NCBI RefSeq assembly: GCF_030816965.1
Contig: NZ_JAUSYQ010000002.1
Coordinates: 496,001 to 560,000 of the forward strand
Reading direction: 5' to 3'
Length of the DNA stretch: 64,000 nucleotides
From: Streptomyces canus
Lineage (GTDB): Bacteria > Actinomycetota > Actinomycetes > Streptomycetales > Streptomycetaceae
Under the pieces are notes generated by a model that was not told the origin of the DNA, did no database searches, and was given only the letters and a program-made list of their open reading frames with translations. Below, in pieces: positions 25,569 through 34,911 of the stretch (the first letter of the stretch is position 1; each line of letters begins with the position of its first letter). The position numbers were made by a program, and so were the translations under genes.

Positions 25569-27077
25569 GTGTCTGACTCCTCACGCGATACCGCCGAAGG
25601 CGCCGGCTGGGGCTCTGCCCAACTCGGCGAGTACAAGCGGCTGATGCCGTCCAAGGTCGAGAAGATCTCGTGGCTGAACCCCCGGACGTTGTGGGCCGCC
25701 CGCAACGGCGTGGTCGCCTCCTGGTTCGGGGACCCGACGGGCCGTACCCGAAGCCGCTGGGTGGCCCAGCGCGCGGCGGCCGGCGCACCCGCCGACAAGC
25801 TGATCCGGCGGGAGGACCCCGAACGCTTCTCGTTCATGGTCATCGGCGACACCGGCGAGGGCGACGATCCTCAATACGCCGTCGTGCCAGGATTTCTGAA
25901 GATCGGTCAGGACACGAGGTTCGCGGTCGTCGCCAGTGACGTGATCTACCCGGTGGGCAGCGCGGACGACTACGGCACCAAGTTCTTCCGGCCGTACCAG
26001 GACTATCCGGCGCCGATCTACGCGATACCCGGCAACCACGACTGGTACGAAGACCTCGGCGCCTTCATGCGCGTCTTCTGCGACGACGCCCCGCCCCTCG
26101 ACCCCGAGCCCGCGCCTCGTCCCCTGACCCGCGCCTGGGTGCGGTCCCTGCTGTGGCACCGACCGCGCACCGACGACGGCCAACGCCTGGACGGAGCACG
26201 CCGGTTGCGGGCGGCACCGGCCCAACGGACCGTCCAGCCGGGTCCGTACTGGGCCGTCGACGCCGGCCCGCTTCGCATCATCGGCATAGACACCGGGCTG
26301 CTCGGCACCATCGACGCCGAACAGGGCGCCTGGCTGCGCGAGGTCTCGCGGGGCCCGCGCCCGAAGATCCTCATCACGGGCTCGCCCCTGTACGTGGACG
26401 GCGAGCACCACCCCTGCGCCATCGAGGGCGGCGGCACGGTCGACGACATCGTGCGCGCCCCGGAGCACCACTATGTCGCGGCGATCGGCGGCGACATCCA
26501 CAACTACCAGCGCTACCCGGTCGACGTGGACGGTCGCACCATCCAGTACGTCGTCTCGGGCGGCGGCGGCGCGTTCATGCACGCCACCCACACCATCCCG
26601 CATGTCTCGATCGCGAACGTCACCGAGAAGGACTTCCGCTGCTATCCACTGCGCGGTGACTCCCTGGCCTTCTACAGCAGGCTCTACGGCCGCAGGCTGC
26701 ACCTGCGCCGCTTCTTCACCCTCACCGAGGCCGAGGCCACCGCGGTGATCGCCGAGCGGCTCGGCATCCCGCCCACCCGTCTCCCGGGCGAGCCTGCGCG
26801 TGTCACCTTCCGTATTCGCCTGGTCGCCAGTCTCCTGGGCGCGGGCGGCCGCCCGGACCGCGCCTCGCGGTTCCGCCTCCCGGTGCGCAAGATCTACACG
26901 CAGCTGTTCTCGCCCGGTTCGGCGACGTACAGCCCGCCGTTCTTCAAGTGCTTCCTGCGCCTGGACGTCACTCCGGAGGCGGTGCGTCTGCGCTGCTTCG
27001 CGGCCACCGGCAACCTCGCCCAGGAGATCGACCCGCCGGTCGAGGACGAGGTGACCATTCCCTTGCCCCGGTCTTGA
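25569..27077 (+). CDS. Metallophosphoesterase family protein
   Basis: The protein is 502 aa from GTG 25569. Metal-binding motifs of the calcineurin-like fold are in order: GDTGEGDD (about 93), a degenerate ASDVIYPVGSADDY, GNHDWYE (about 156), LITGSPLYVDGEHH, and GGDIHNYQRYP (about 308). No signal peptide is seen. The middle (PRTDDGQRLDGARRLR) and the long C-terminus after the phosphoesterase core are lineage-specific. The substrate is unknown. It is tandem with the MHYT gene but has a 49-bp gap and its own start signals. Confidence 0.85.
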   Translation: MSDSSRDTAEGAGWGSAQLGEYKRLMPSKVEKISWLNPRTLWAARNGVVASWFGDPTGRTRSRWVAQRAAAGAPADKLIRREDPERFSFMVIGDTGEGDDPQYAVVPGFLKIGQDTRFAVVASDVIYPVGSADDYGTKFFRPYQDYPAPIYAIPGNHDWYEDLGAFMRVFCDDAPPLDPEPAPRPLTRAWVRSLLWHRPRTDDGQRLDGARRLRAAPAQRTVQPGPYWAVDAGPLRIIGIDTGLLGTIDAEQGAWLREVSRGPRPKILITGSPLYVDGEHHPCAIEGGGTVDDIVRAPEHHYVAAIGGDIHNYQRYPVDVDGRTIQYVVSGGGGAFMHATHTIPHVSIANVTEKDFRCYPLRGDSLAFYSRLYGRRLHLRRFFTLTEAEATAVIAERLGIPPTRLPGEPARVTFRIRLVASLLGAGGRPDRASRFRLPVRKIYTQLFSPGSATYSPPFFKCFLRLDVTPEAVRLRCFAATGNLAQEIDPPVEDEVTIPLPRS

Positions 27078-27139
27078 CCCGAAGGGCCCGGCGACGGGGA
27101 ACATCATGCGGGACGGGCGGGTTGGCACTGCCGTACTAC

Positions 27140-27151
27140 TTGATACATCAA
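27140..27151. promoter_or_regulatory. Palindromic operator upstream of the luciferase-like gene
   Basis: TTGATACATCAA is a perfect 5-bp inverted repeat with a 2-bp centre, flanked by AC on both sides. It starts 28 bp before the start codon, the kind of site used by MarR/HxlR-type repressors. No regulator gene adjoins. Confidence 0.5.
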
Positions 27152-27167
27152 ACAACCCGGAGGACCC

Positions 27168-28196
27168 GTGCCGTCGTCCCCCCGCCCTCTGCGCAAGCTG
27201 GGCTTCCTGACCATCGGCCTGTTCGACGAGGCGGATCCGCGGCGCGGCCACGAGTCCACGCTGGAGATCATCGAGCTGGGCGAGCGGCTCGGCTTCGACA
27301 GCGCGTGGCTGCGCCACCGGCATCTCCAGTACGGCATCTCGTCCCCCGTGGCCGTCATGGCGGCGGCCTCGCAGCGCACCAGCCGCATCGAGCTCGGCAC
27401 GGCCGTGATCCCGCTCGGCTGGGAGAACCCACTACGGCTGGCCGAGGACCTGGCGACGGTGGACATCCTGTCCGGCGGCCGGATCAACCCGGGGGTGAGC
27501 GTGGGCCCACCGATGCACTTCGAGGAGGTCAAGGGGGCGCTGTACCCGAACACGGCCGACGCCGAGGACTTCTCCTACGAGCGGGTGCGGCGGCTGCTGG
27601 ACTTCGTACGCGGCAAGCCGGCCAGCGACTTCAGCGGGGTGCAGGGCTTCGAGGTGTTCTCCGACCGGGTGCAGCCGCACTCCGCCGGCCTCGGCCGACG
27701 CCTCTGGTACGGCGGCGGCAGCCTGAGTTCGGCACAGTGGGCCGGTGAGCACGGTATGAACTTCCTGACCAGCAGCGTCGTCAAGGCGGAGGGCGCCGAG
27801 GGCCCGTACGACTTCGCTCAGATCCAGCTCTCGCACCTCCGTGCCTTCCGCGCCGCCCACCCGGACGGCGCGGACGCCCGGGTGTCCCAGGGGCTCGTCG
27901 TCATCCCCACCGACTCGGCCTCGCCGGAGCAGCGCGCGAAGTACGAGGCGTACGCGGCGAAGCGCACCCCTCGGACCACGTCACCGCAGGGCCCTGCGCG
28001 GTTGATGTTCGCGCCGGACATCGTCGGAACGTCGGAGGAGATCGCCGAACGGCTGCACGCGCACGCGGCGTTCCGTGAGGTCGACGAGGTGGCGTTCGCG
28101 CTGCCGTTCACCTTCGAGCACGAGGACTATGTGCAGATCCTCACCGACATGGCGACGAAACTGGGTCCGACGCTGGGCTGGCGGCCGGGCACGTAG
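27168..28196 (+). CDS. LLM-class flavin-dependent oxidoreductase
   Basis: The protein is 342 aa from GTG 27168, with GGAGG 4 nt upstream. Luciferase-like TIM-barrel text is clear: LGFLTIGLFDEADPRRGHES, GERLGFDSAWLRHRHLQYG, TSRIELGTAVIPLGWENPLR, LAEDLATVDILSGGRINPGV. These enzymes use FMN or F420 with molecular oxygen or reductive chemistry on varied substrates; neither cofactor can be assigned from motifs here. A palindrome just upstream suggests specific repression. It ends before a long non-coding repeat region. Confidence 0.88.
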   Translation: MPSSPRPLRKLGFLTIGLFDEADPRRGHESTLEIIELGERLGFDSAWLRHRHLQYGISSPVAVMAAASQRTSRIELGTAVIPLGWENPLRLAEDLATVDILSGGRINPGVSVGPPMHFEEVKGALYPNTADAEDFSYERVRRLLDFVRGKPASDFSGVQGFEVFSDRVQPHSAGLGRRLWYGGGSLSSAQWAGEHGMNFLTSSVVKAEGAEGPYDFAQIQLSHLRAFRAAHPDGADARVSQGLVVIPTDSASPEQRAKYEAYAAKRTPRTTSPQGPARLMFAPDIVGTSEEIAERLHAHAAFREVDEVAFALPFTFEHEDYVQILTDMATKLGPTLGWRPGT

Positions 28197-28255
28197 ACCT
28201 GGCCGACGGCCGAGGGGGCCGAGAGGTGACGGCCCTGGGCGGGCGGAGGAGCGAC

Positions 28256-28670
28256 GGGCCGGATGGACACCGAGGGACAGCGGCCCGGAGCAGCCCGAGA
28301 AGCGGCAACCCCAGGGCAACCCAACGGACGACGCACCAGACAGACACCGAGAAACAGCGGCCCACAGCAGGCCGAGGGACAACGGGCCGGATGGACCGAG
28401 GGGCGGCGGGCCGGAGCGCCGAAGGGAGAGGTGGGTCGCATGCCGACGCCCCCGGTGGGCTGAGCAGCGACGGCCCACAGCACCGACGACACAGGCGCGC
28501 CACACACCACACGCCCGGACCGAACCCGGCAACAACACCTCGGAGCGCCGACGGGAGAAGTTGGCCGCATGGCCGACACCCCGGACGGGCCGAGAAGCGA
28601 CGGCCCACAGCACCGACGACACAGGCGCGCCACACACCACACGTCCCGAACGAACCGGGGTACCGACCTC
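28256..28670. repeat. Degenerate tandem repeat, unit about 130 bp, non-coding
   Basis: Two units beginning GGAGCGCCGA at 28413 and 28542 share a 48-bp exact core at 28466-28513 and 28596-28643 (it begins AGCGACGGCCCACAGCACCG). A more decayed upstream unit starts at GGGCCGGATGGA (28256, repeated at 28384). The whole gap (28197-28709) has no frame with normal streptomycete codon bias. The reverse strand gives only Arg/Cys/Pro-rich text. It may be a remnant of slippage or an RNA or structural element. Confidence 0.7.
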
Positions 28671-28709
28671 AGACTCGGGCCACCTGGCCGGCGCCGCCCC
28701 ATGGCGCCG

Positions 28710-29675
28710 TCACCAGCGCCCCACCTCGGTCCCGGTGATCGCCTCCGACGGCGTGCCGTCCGGCCCCACCGGTACGTCCCCCGCCAGCATCACCCGGTGC
28801 ATGGTCCGGGGGAAACCGAGGTGGGCGTTGTCGCCAGGAGCCAGGTGGATGGTGGCCCGGTTGTCCCAGAAGGCCACGCTGCCCGGCTGCCAGCGAAAGC
28901 GGACCGTGTACTCGGGCCGGACGGCCTGTTCGAGGAGCATGTCGAGGATCGCCCGGCTCTCGGCACGGGAGAGGCCGGCGATCTGCTCGACGTAGTAGCC
29001 GTTGACGTAGAGGATCCGCTCCCCCGACTCGGGGTGCACCCGCACCAGCGGGTGCAGCGAGGCGACCTGGTGGTCCAGGAGATGGCGGACGTAGGCGTCG
29101 TCGCCCGGACGGGGCTGGTAGCCGACCCCGAGCCGGTGCTCCACGCGCAGGCCGTCCACGAACGCCCGCACCGGAGCGGACAGTCCGGCGTAGGCGGCCG
29201 CGAGGTTGGACCACGTGGTGTCGCCGCCGTACGGCGGAACGGTCTCGGCGCGCAGGATGGTCGCCGCGGGCGGGTCGACACGGGCGCCGTGGTCGCAGTG
29301 CCAGCCGCGCAGCAGCGTGTGCCGCCGACGCTGCAGCCACTCCTCGTGCTCCATGCCGAACTTCCCGCCCAGCTCCAGGCGGTCGGCGGTCGTCTCGATC
29401 TCCGCGAACTCCGCGGGCGAGGCACTGCCGCGCCTGCCCAGGACGACGGGCTCACCGAACCTGCGGGCGAAAGCCACATGGCCGGCGTGGTCGAGCTTCT
29501 GTCCGCGGAAGAACACCACCTTCCAGCGCAGCACCGCCGCCCGGATCGCGGCGACCACGGAGTCGTCGAGATCGCCGGCCAGATCGACCCCGGTGATCTC
29601 GGCTCCGATGTGCCCGGCCACCGGGTTCACCTCGATGCCCGCGTCCCACTCCACCGTGCCCTTGTCCGTCGTCAT
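28710..29675 (-). CDS. TauD/TfdA-family Fe(II)/2-oxoglutarate dioxygenase
   Basis: The protein is 321 aa from ATG 29675 (GGAG 5 nt upstream). The iron triad is HxD in RGWHCDHGARV (about residues 118-120) and the distal His in RTMHRVMLAGD. The 2OG-binding Arg should lie just after it. PVAGHIGAEITGVDLAGDLD at the N-terminus is classic for taurine/2,4-D-type dioxygenases, which hydroxylate sulfonates, phenoxyacids or alkyl sulfates. No sulfonate transporter is adjacent, so the substrate is unknown. It is divergent from the HIT-like gene. Confidence 0.88.
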   Translation of the reverse strand: MTTDKGTVEWDAGIEVNPVAGHIGAEITGVDLAGDLDDSVVAAIRAAVLRWKVVFFRGQKLDHAGHVAFARRFGEPVVLGRRGSASPAEFAEIETTADRLELGGKFGMEHEEWLQRRRHTLLRGWHCDHGARVDPPAATILRAETVPPYGGDTTWSNLAAAYAGLSAPVRAFVDGLRVEHRLGVGYQPRPGDDAYVRHLLDHQVASLHPLVRVHPESGERILYVNGYYVEQIAGLSRAESRAILDMLLEQAVRPEYTVRFRWQPGSVAFWDNRATIHLAPGDNAHLGFPRTMHRVMLAGDVPVGPDGTPSEAITGTEVGRW

Positions 29676-29752
29676 GCGTGCTCCGTTGATCGCCGGCATC
29701 CGTCCGAAGTCCGCGCCCCACGGGGCACGTCACCCATGGTTGACTGCCCAGC

Positions 29753-30376
29753 GTGACCGTTCCCTCAACTCCCCAGGAGCCCAGCGCCTTCGTACGGCGC
29801 CTGCGGGCGGGTGAACAGCTGCCCCTGCCCGCCGACTCGGTGACCGCATGGGAGACCTTCCCCTTCGAGGGCGACCTCCGGGTCAAGCCCTTGCAGCCCC
29901 CCGTCCTCCCCGAGCCCGCCCGCTCCGGCGAGGACGGGCCCGAGGAGTGCCCCACCTGCCGCAAGCCCGTGACGGAAGCCCTCTGGTCCGACGACCACTG
30001 GCGGCTCGACGCGGTCGGCACCGAGTCCCGCCTCCCGGCGGTGGTGATGCTGCAACCGCGCGGCCACTACGACCTGACGGACCTGCCCGCCGAACGCGCG
30101 GCCGAGCTCGGCCCCCTGCTCCAGCGGGCGGAGCGGGCGGTACGCAGCCTCGACGGCGTCGCCCGCGTCCACGTCAACCGGTGGGGCGACGGAGCCGCCC
30201 ACCTGCACTTCTGGCTGCTCGCCCGGCCCGCGGGGCTGATGCAGCTGCGGGGAACCTTCCTTCCGGTCTGGGAAGAACTCCTGCCGCCCCTCCCGGACGA
30301 GGAACGCCGACAGGCCCACCGGCGAATCGCCGCAGCCCTCGCCGCTGAAGGCGGCACGGCCCACAACCTCCCCTGA
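29753..30376 (+). CDS. HIT-like protein
   Basis: The protein is 207 aa from GTG 29753. The C-terminal half has a partial histidine-triad motif in GDGAAHLHFWLLARP (HxH rather than HxHxH), preceded by VARVHVNRWG. The N-terminal half has a CxxC (EECPTCRKPV) that could bind zinc, and VVMLQPRGHYDLTDLPAERA typical of HIT proteins. HIT enzymes hydrolyse or transfer nucleotides; the missing His makes activity uncertain. It is divergent from the TauD gene over a 77-bp gap. Confidence 0.7.
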   Translation: MTVPSTPQEPSAFVRRLRAGEQLPLPADSVTAWETFPFEGDLRVKPLQPPVLPEPARSGEDGPEECPTCRKPVTEALWSDDHWRLDAVGTESRLPAVVMLQPRGHYDLTDLPAERAAELGPLLQRAERAVRSLDGVARVHVNRWGDGAAHLHFWLLARPAGLMQLRGTFLPVWEELLPPLPDEERRQAHRRIAAALAAEGGTAHNLP

Positions 30377-30498
30377 CGTGGGGCACCCGGATACCGCCGA
30401 CGTGCCGTCCGGTGTCCTCGTCCGCGCCCGCCCGGTTGATCATTGCCCGCCCTGTCCGTGAGGCTGGGGGGACGACACAGTCAAGGGAAGGTCCGGAC

Positions 30499-31329
30499 GT
30501 GATCAGCATCCCGACACACACGCTCAACGACGGTACGAAGATCCCGGCCATCGGCCTGGGCACCTGGCCGATGGACGACGCCGAGGCGGAGCGGGCGGTC
30601 GCCACCGCTCTGGAGAGCGGCTACCGGCTCCTGGACACGGCGACGAACTACCGGAACGAGACCGGTGTCGGCCGTGGCGTTGCCGCCGGCGGCGTCCCGC
30701 GCGAGGAGGTCCTCGTGACGACGAAGCTGCCCGGCCGTCATCACGGCCACGAGGAGACCCTGGCCTCCTTCGAGGAGTCCCGCGCCCGTCTCGGCCTGGA
30801 GTACGTGGACCTGTACCTGATCCACTGGCCGCTCCCCCGTGTCGACAAGTACGTCGACTCGTGGAAGGCCATGATCAAGCTCCGCGAGGAGGGCCTCGTC
30901 CGGTCGATCGGGGTCTCCAACTTCACGGCCGCGCACATCGAGCGGCTGGAGAAGGAGACCGGGGTCCTGCCGTCCGTCAACCAGATCGAGCTGCACCCCC
31001 TGTTCCCGCAGGACGAATTGCGCGCCTTCCACGCCGACAAGGGCATCGTGACCGAGAGCTGGAGTCCGCTGGGCCGGGGTTCGGACCTCCTGGACGACCC
31101 GGCCGTGGCCGGCGTGGCCGAGGCGCACGGTGTCACGCCCGGCCAGGTGATCCTGCGCTGGCACATCCAGCTCGGCGCCCTGCCGATCCCGAAGTCCGGC
31201 GACCCCGAGCGGCAGCGCACGAACCTCGACGTGTTCGGTTTCGAGCTGAGCGAGGCCGAGATGGCGGCGATCGCCGACCGTGCGCAGCGGCGCCTCGGCG
31301 GGGACCCGGAGGCGCACGAGGAGTTCTGA
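30499..31329 (+). CDS. Aldo/keto reductase (AKR5-like)
   Basis: The protein is 276 aa from GTG 30499, with AAGGGAAGG just upstream. The tetrad is visible: DTATNYRNE (Asp and Tyr), TTKLPG (Lys) and LYLIHWPLP (His). NADPH binding is in IPKSGDPERQRTNLDVF. It begins ISIPTHTLNDGTKIPAIGLG as in 2,5-diketogluconate-reductase-like enzymes, which reduce small aldehydes and ketones. It lies 25 bp before the LigD phosphoesterase gene and could be cotranscribed with it, though no functional link is known. Confidence 0.9.
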   Translation: MISIPTHTLNDGTKIPAIGLGTWPMDDAEAERAVATALESGYRLLDTATNYRNETGVGRGVAAGGVPREEVLVTTKLPGRHHGHEETLASFEESRARLGLEYVDLYLIHWPLPRVDKYVDSWKAMIKLREEGLVRSIGVSNFTAAHIERLEKETGVLPSVNQIELHPLFPQDELRAFHADKGIVTESWSPLGRGSDLLDDPAVAGVAEAHGVTPGQVILRWHIQLGALPIPKSGDPERQRTNLDVFGFELSEAEMAAIADRAQRRLGGDPEAHEEF

Positions 31330-31354
31330 ACCGCGGTAGGGGTACCCGGGGCGC

Positions 31355-31936
31355 GTGAGTGAGCGACTGCGGGACTACCACGGCAAGCGGGACTTCGCAC
31401 GCACCGGTGAGCCCGAGGGCCGGGAAGGGCACACCGGTGCGAATCCGCGGTTCGTCGTGCAGATCCATGACGCGAGCACCCTGCACTTCGACTTCCGCCT
31501 CCAGGTCGACGACGTGCTGAAGTCCTGGTCGGTCCCGAAGGGCCCCTCCGACCTCCCCCAGGACAAGCGGCTCGCCGTGCCCACGGAGGACCATCCGCTC
31601 GCGTACGAGGAGTTCGAGGGCGTGATCCCGCAGGACGAGTACGGCGGCGGTACCGTCATCGTCTGGGACCACGGGACCTACGAGCCCCTCAGCCACGACA
31701 AGAAGGGGCGTCCCGTCGACTTCGGCCGGTCGCTGGAGCGCGGGCACGCCACCTTCCGGCTGCACGGATCGAAACTGCACGGCACGTACGCGCTCACCCG
31801 GTTCCGTGAGGGGTCCTGGCTGCTGGTGAAGGCAGCCGAGGGGCGGGCACCGGGGCACGGCACGCCCGATCCGCGCCGGGCACGCTCGGTGCGGACCGGC
31901 CGGACCCTGGCCCAGGTCGCCGCCGAGGAGAACTGA
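31355..31936 (+). CDS. Stand-alone LigD-type 3'-phosphoesterase domain protein
   Basis: The protein is 193 aa from GTG 31355. The phosphoesterase signature is RFVVQIHDASTLHFDFRLQV (HxxxxxHxDxR), then SWSVPKGPSDLPQDKRLAVP, EDHPLAYEEFEGVIPQDEYG and GTWLL-like ends. In mycobacterial LigD this domain trims 3'-phosphates or ribonucleotides during non-homologous end joining. Here it is a separate protein. The matching ATP-dependent ligase domain is separate too, at 47638. No polymerase domain or Ku gene is in the window. Confidence 0.9.
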   Translation: MSERLRDYHGKRDFARTGEPEGREGHTGANPRFVVQIHDASTLHFDFRLQVDDVLKSWSVPKGPSDLPQDKRLAVPTEDHPLAYEEFEGVIPQDEYGGGTVIVWDHGTYEPLSHDKKGRPVDFGRSLERGHATFRLHGSKLHGTYALTRFREGSWLLVKAAEGRAPGHGTPDPRRARSVRTGRTLAQVAAEEN

Positions 31937-32046
31937 GCCGGAAGATCCACCGAATCCCGCCCAACCGGCCTTCTGTGCCTCTATGTTCACAGCGACGTTC
32001 ACCGCGACACGTCGTCGCCCAGAACACGAGCCAGGAGGCCTTCCGT

Positions 32047-32481
32047 ATGCGCATCGCGCTCCGTACCGCCATATCCGGCGCGGTCGTCACCGCCACCGTC
32101 TTCGCCGGCGGCATCGCACAGGCGACCCCGCCCGGCCCCGGAGTGACCGGCACACTGATCGCCCAGAAGACCGTGGGCGGCACCGACTACGTCCTCAGAG
32201 AGATCACCGTCCCGCCGGGCCAGGCGACCGGCTGGCACTACCACGACGGTCTCGTCTACGGGTACGTCAAGCAGGGCACCCTCAGCCACTACCACTCCGA
32301 CTGCGCCAGTGACGGCGTCTATCGGCAGGGCACCGTGGTGCGTGAGCCCGGCGGCCCGAGCGACGTCCACCTCGGCCGCAACGAAGGGACCACCCCGCTC
32401 GTCCTGGAGGTGCTGTACGTGCTCCCGCACGGCTCGCCGTACTCGCGGGACGTGCCGAACCCCGGCTGCTCCTTCGAGTGA
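32047..32481 (+). CDS. Secreted cupin-domain protein
   Basis: The protein is 144 aa. A Sec signal peptide (MRIALRTAISGAVVTATVFA, then GGIAQATP) is followed by a small cupin: motif 1 is PPGQATGWHYHDGLVYGYVK (HxH) and motif 2 is HLGRNEGTTPLVLEVLYVLP. The His residues could hold a metal, but no enzyme can be named. AGGAGG lies 9 nt before ATG 32047. It converges with the phosphatase gene with only 9 bp between stops. Confidence 0.82.
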   Translation: MRIALRTAISGAVVTATVFAGGIAQATPPGPGVTGTLIAQKTVGGTDYVLREITVPPGQATGWHYHDGLVYGYVKQGTLSHYHSDCASDGVYRQGTVVREPGGPSDVHLGRNEGTTPLVLEVLYVLPHGSPYSRDVPNPGCSFE

Positions 32482-32490
32482 GCGAAGTGA

Positions 32491-34848
32491 TCAGGAGTCG
32501 GGCGGTTCCAGCGGCTGCTCGGCCCAGATCGTCTTTCCGCTGCCGGTCTGCCGGCTCCCCCAGCGCTGGGTGAGCTGGGCGACCAGCAGCAGCCCGCGGC
32601 CGCCCTCGTCGAAGGCGTGGGCGCGCCGCAGGTGCGGTGAGGTGGAACTGGCGTCGGAGACCTCGCAGATGAGGGTGCGGTCACGGATCAGCCGTAGCTG
32701 GATGGGCGGTTCGCCGTAGCGGATGGCGTTGGTGACCAGCTCGCTGACGACGAGTTCGGTGACGAACGAGGCCTCCTCCAGTCCCCAGACGGCGAGTTTC
32801 TCGGTGGCGGCCTGCCGGGCGGCGGCCACGTGCGCGGGGTCGGGCTCGACGTCCCAGGTGGCGACCCGGTCGGCGCCGAGAACCCGGGTGCGGGCCAGCA
32901 GCAGGGCCACGTCGTCACCGGGTTCCTCGGGCAGTACGGCCTTCAGGACGGTGTCGCACAGCTCGTCGAGGGTGTCCGTCTTCGCCGTGAGCGCGCGGCA
33001 CAGTTCGTCGGTGGCGTGGTCGACGTCGCGGTCCCGGTCCTGGGTCAGACCGTCGGTGTAGAGGGCGACCACGGCCCCTTCGGGCAGTTCGATCTCCGTG
33101 GCCTCGAAGGGCAAGCCGCCGACGCCGAGCGGGGGCCCCGTGCTCAGGGGGACGAGGTGCGCCGTACCGTCGGGCAGGACGACGGCGGGCGGCGGGTGAC
33201 CGGCGGCGGCCGTGGTGAGGCGGCGCGTGACGGGGTCGTAGACGGCGTAGAGGCAGGTGGCGCCGAGTTCGGCGACCTCGCCCCCTCCATCGGGGCCGTC
33301 GTCGGATGCGAGGTGGGTGACGAGGTCGTCGAGGTGGGTGAGGAGTTCGTCGGGCGGCAGGTCGACGTCGGCGAGGGTGCGCACGGCCGTGCACAGGCGG
33401 CCCATGGTCGCCGAGGAGGAGATGCCGTGGCCGACGACGTCACCGACGACCAGGGCGACGCGGCTGCCGGAGAGCGGAATGACGTCGAACCAGTCGCCGC
33501 CGATGCCGGCCAGCGAGCCGGAGGGCAGATAGCGGTGGGCGACCTCGACCGCGGCCTGTCCGGGCAGGCCGCGCGGCAGGAGGCTGCTCTGCAGGGCCAG
33601 TGCGGTGGTGCGTTCGCGGGCGAAACGGCGGGCGTTGTCGACGCAGACGGCGGCCCGGCTGGCGAGTTCCTCGCCGAGGACGGCGTCGTCGTCCCCGAAG
33701 TCGTCGGGGTGGGCGATGCGGACGGCGACCGCGACGCCCAGGGTGGTGCCGCGCGCCTTGAGCGGCACGGCGAGCACGGAGTGGACGCCCTTGCGGTACG
33801 AGCGGCCGGCCGGGGCGCGGGCGTTGCGCTCGGCGACCCAGCGCATGAAGTCGGGCTCGCCGGCCTGGCTGAGGGCCGCCCGCCCCTGCCGCAGGGCCCG
33901 CGCGGGCGGCGAGGAGGCAGGGTAGACGTCCGTCTCGCCGAGGCGGACGGCGGCCTCGGGGGTGCCCTCGTGGCCGGAGCCGTGGGCGACACGGCGCAGG
34001 ACGACGTCGCCCTCCAGCGCGGTCGGCGGCTCGTCCGCGCCGAGCACCCAGTCGAGGAGGTCCACGCTGGCGAAGTCGGCGTACCGGGGCACGAGGAGTT
34101 CGACGAGTTCCTCGGCGGTGCGCACCACGTCCAGGGTGGTGCCGATGGCTGCGGCCGCCTCGTTGAGCAGGGCCAGCCGTCGGCGGGCCCAGTACTGGTC
34201 GCTGTTGTCGAACGCGGCCAGGGCGACACCGGTGAGCTCCTCGGAGCCTTCCTCTCGCACGGGCCACATCTCGATGGTCCAGGCGTGATCCCGGTTGAGG
34301 GCGGGTGCGCCGGTGTAGCTCTCGTAGCGGACGGGTCTGCCGGTCTCGGCGACCTGGCGCAGGCCGGCCAGGAACCCGCGGCTGTGTTCGGCGTCCTCGA
34401 CCGTGTCCGAGAAGAACCGTCCGATGAGGGCTTCCTCCGGCACCCCCATGACCCGGCAGGCCACGTCGTTGAGGCGCAGGTAGTGCTGTCGGGTGTCGAA
34501 GATCGACATGGACATGACCGCCTGCTGGAAGGCCTGTCCGGCCAGGGTCGGCTCGGTGGAGCCCGGCGGCCGGGCGGTGATCACGTATCCGGCGGGGGTG
34601 CCGTCCCCGCCCAGGACGGGGCACGCCTCCACGAAACGCGTGAGAGAGGAGCCGTCGCGGTGCCGCAGTACGACAGTCCCCTTCAGCGCCGCCACAGCTG
34701 GTCCCGGCGGGTCCTCGGCGAGCAGCTCCCGTGCCGCCCGCCCCACGACCTCCTCGGCCGTACGTCCCGTCAGCCGCCGGGCGCCCTCGCTCCACCCCGT
34801 CACCCTGCCTGAGGCATCGGTGGTCGCCGTAGCGGAGACGTGCTCCAT
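32491..34848 (-). CDS. SpoIIE-type serine phosphatase with PAS, GAF and anti-sigma-like ATPase domains
   Basis: The protein is about 785 aa with no membrane segment. Domain order: PAS (1-110, TDASGRVTGWSEGARRLTGR), second PAS (115-230, FDTRQHYLRLNDVACRVMGV), GAF (about 240-420), PP2C/SpoIIE phosphatase (about 430-640, IGGDWFDVIPL, VGDVVGHG, LYTDGLTQ, GDDVALLL), and a HATPase kinase-like domain (about 660-785) with an intact N box (SELVTNAIRYG). The combination can both phosphorylate and dephosphorylate anti-anti-sigma factors, tuning stress sigma factors. ATG 34848 is preferred; ATG 34881 is also possible. Confidence 0.9.
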   Translation of the reverse strand: MEHVSATATTDASGRVTGWSEGARRLTGRTAEEVVGRAARELLAEDPPGPAVAALKGTVVLRHRDGSSLTRFVEACPVLGGDGTPAGYVITARPPGSTEPTLAGQAFQQAVMSMSIFDTRQHYLRLNDVACRVMGVPEEALIGRFFSDTVEDAEHSRGFLAGLRQVAETGRPVRYESYTGAPALNRDHAWTIEMWPVREEGSEELTGVALAAFDNSDQYWARRRLALLNEAAAAIGTTLDVVRTAEELVELLVPRYADFASVDLLDWVLGADEPPTALEGDVVLRRVAHGSGHEGTPEAAVRLGETDVYPASSPPARALRQGRAALSQAGEPDFMRWVAERNARAPAGRSYRKGVHSVLAVPLKARGTTLGVAVAVRIAHPDDFGDDDAVLGEELASRAAVCVDNARRFARERTTALALQSSLLPRGLPGQAAVEVAHRYLPSGSLAGIGGDWFDVIPLSGSRVALVVGDVVGHGISSSATMGRLCTAVRTLADVDLPPDELLTHLDDLVTHLASDDGPDGGGEVAELGATCLYAVYDPVTRRLTTAAAGHPPPAVVLPDGTAHLVPLSTGPPLGVGGLPFEATEIELPEGAVVALYTDGLTQDRDRDVDHATDELCRALTAKTDTLDELCDTVLKAVLPEEPGDDVALLLARTRVLGADRVATWDVEPDPAHVAAARQAATEKLAVWGLEEASFVTELVVSELVTNAIRYGEPPIQLRLIRDRTLICEVSDASSTSPHLRRAHAFDEGGRGLLLVAQLTQRWGSRQTGSGKTIWAEQPLEPPDS

Positions 34849-34911
34849 ATCGTCCAGGATGGTCCCTTTGCCGGACCGCATCAACCGAAACGGTGCAACC
34901 GGGCCCGCCCG

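Noticed and set aside
28256..28670. Repeats considered as a CRISPR array
   Set aside because: Units are about 130 bp, few and degenerate, and there are no regular short repeats, spacers or cas genes.
28127..28702. 191-codon minus-strand frame in the tandem-repeat region, considered as a Cys-rich peptide
   Set aside because: No ribosome-binding site, no normal codon pattern, and it crosses the repeats and the end of the upstream gene.
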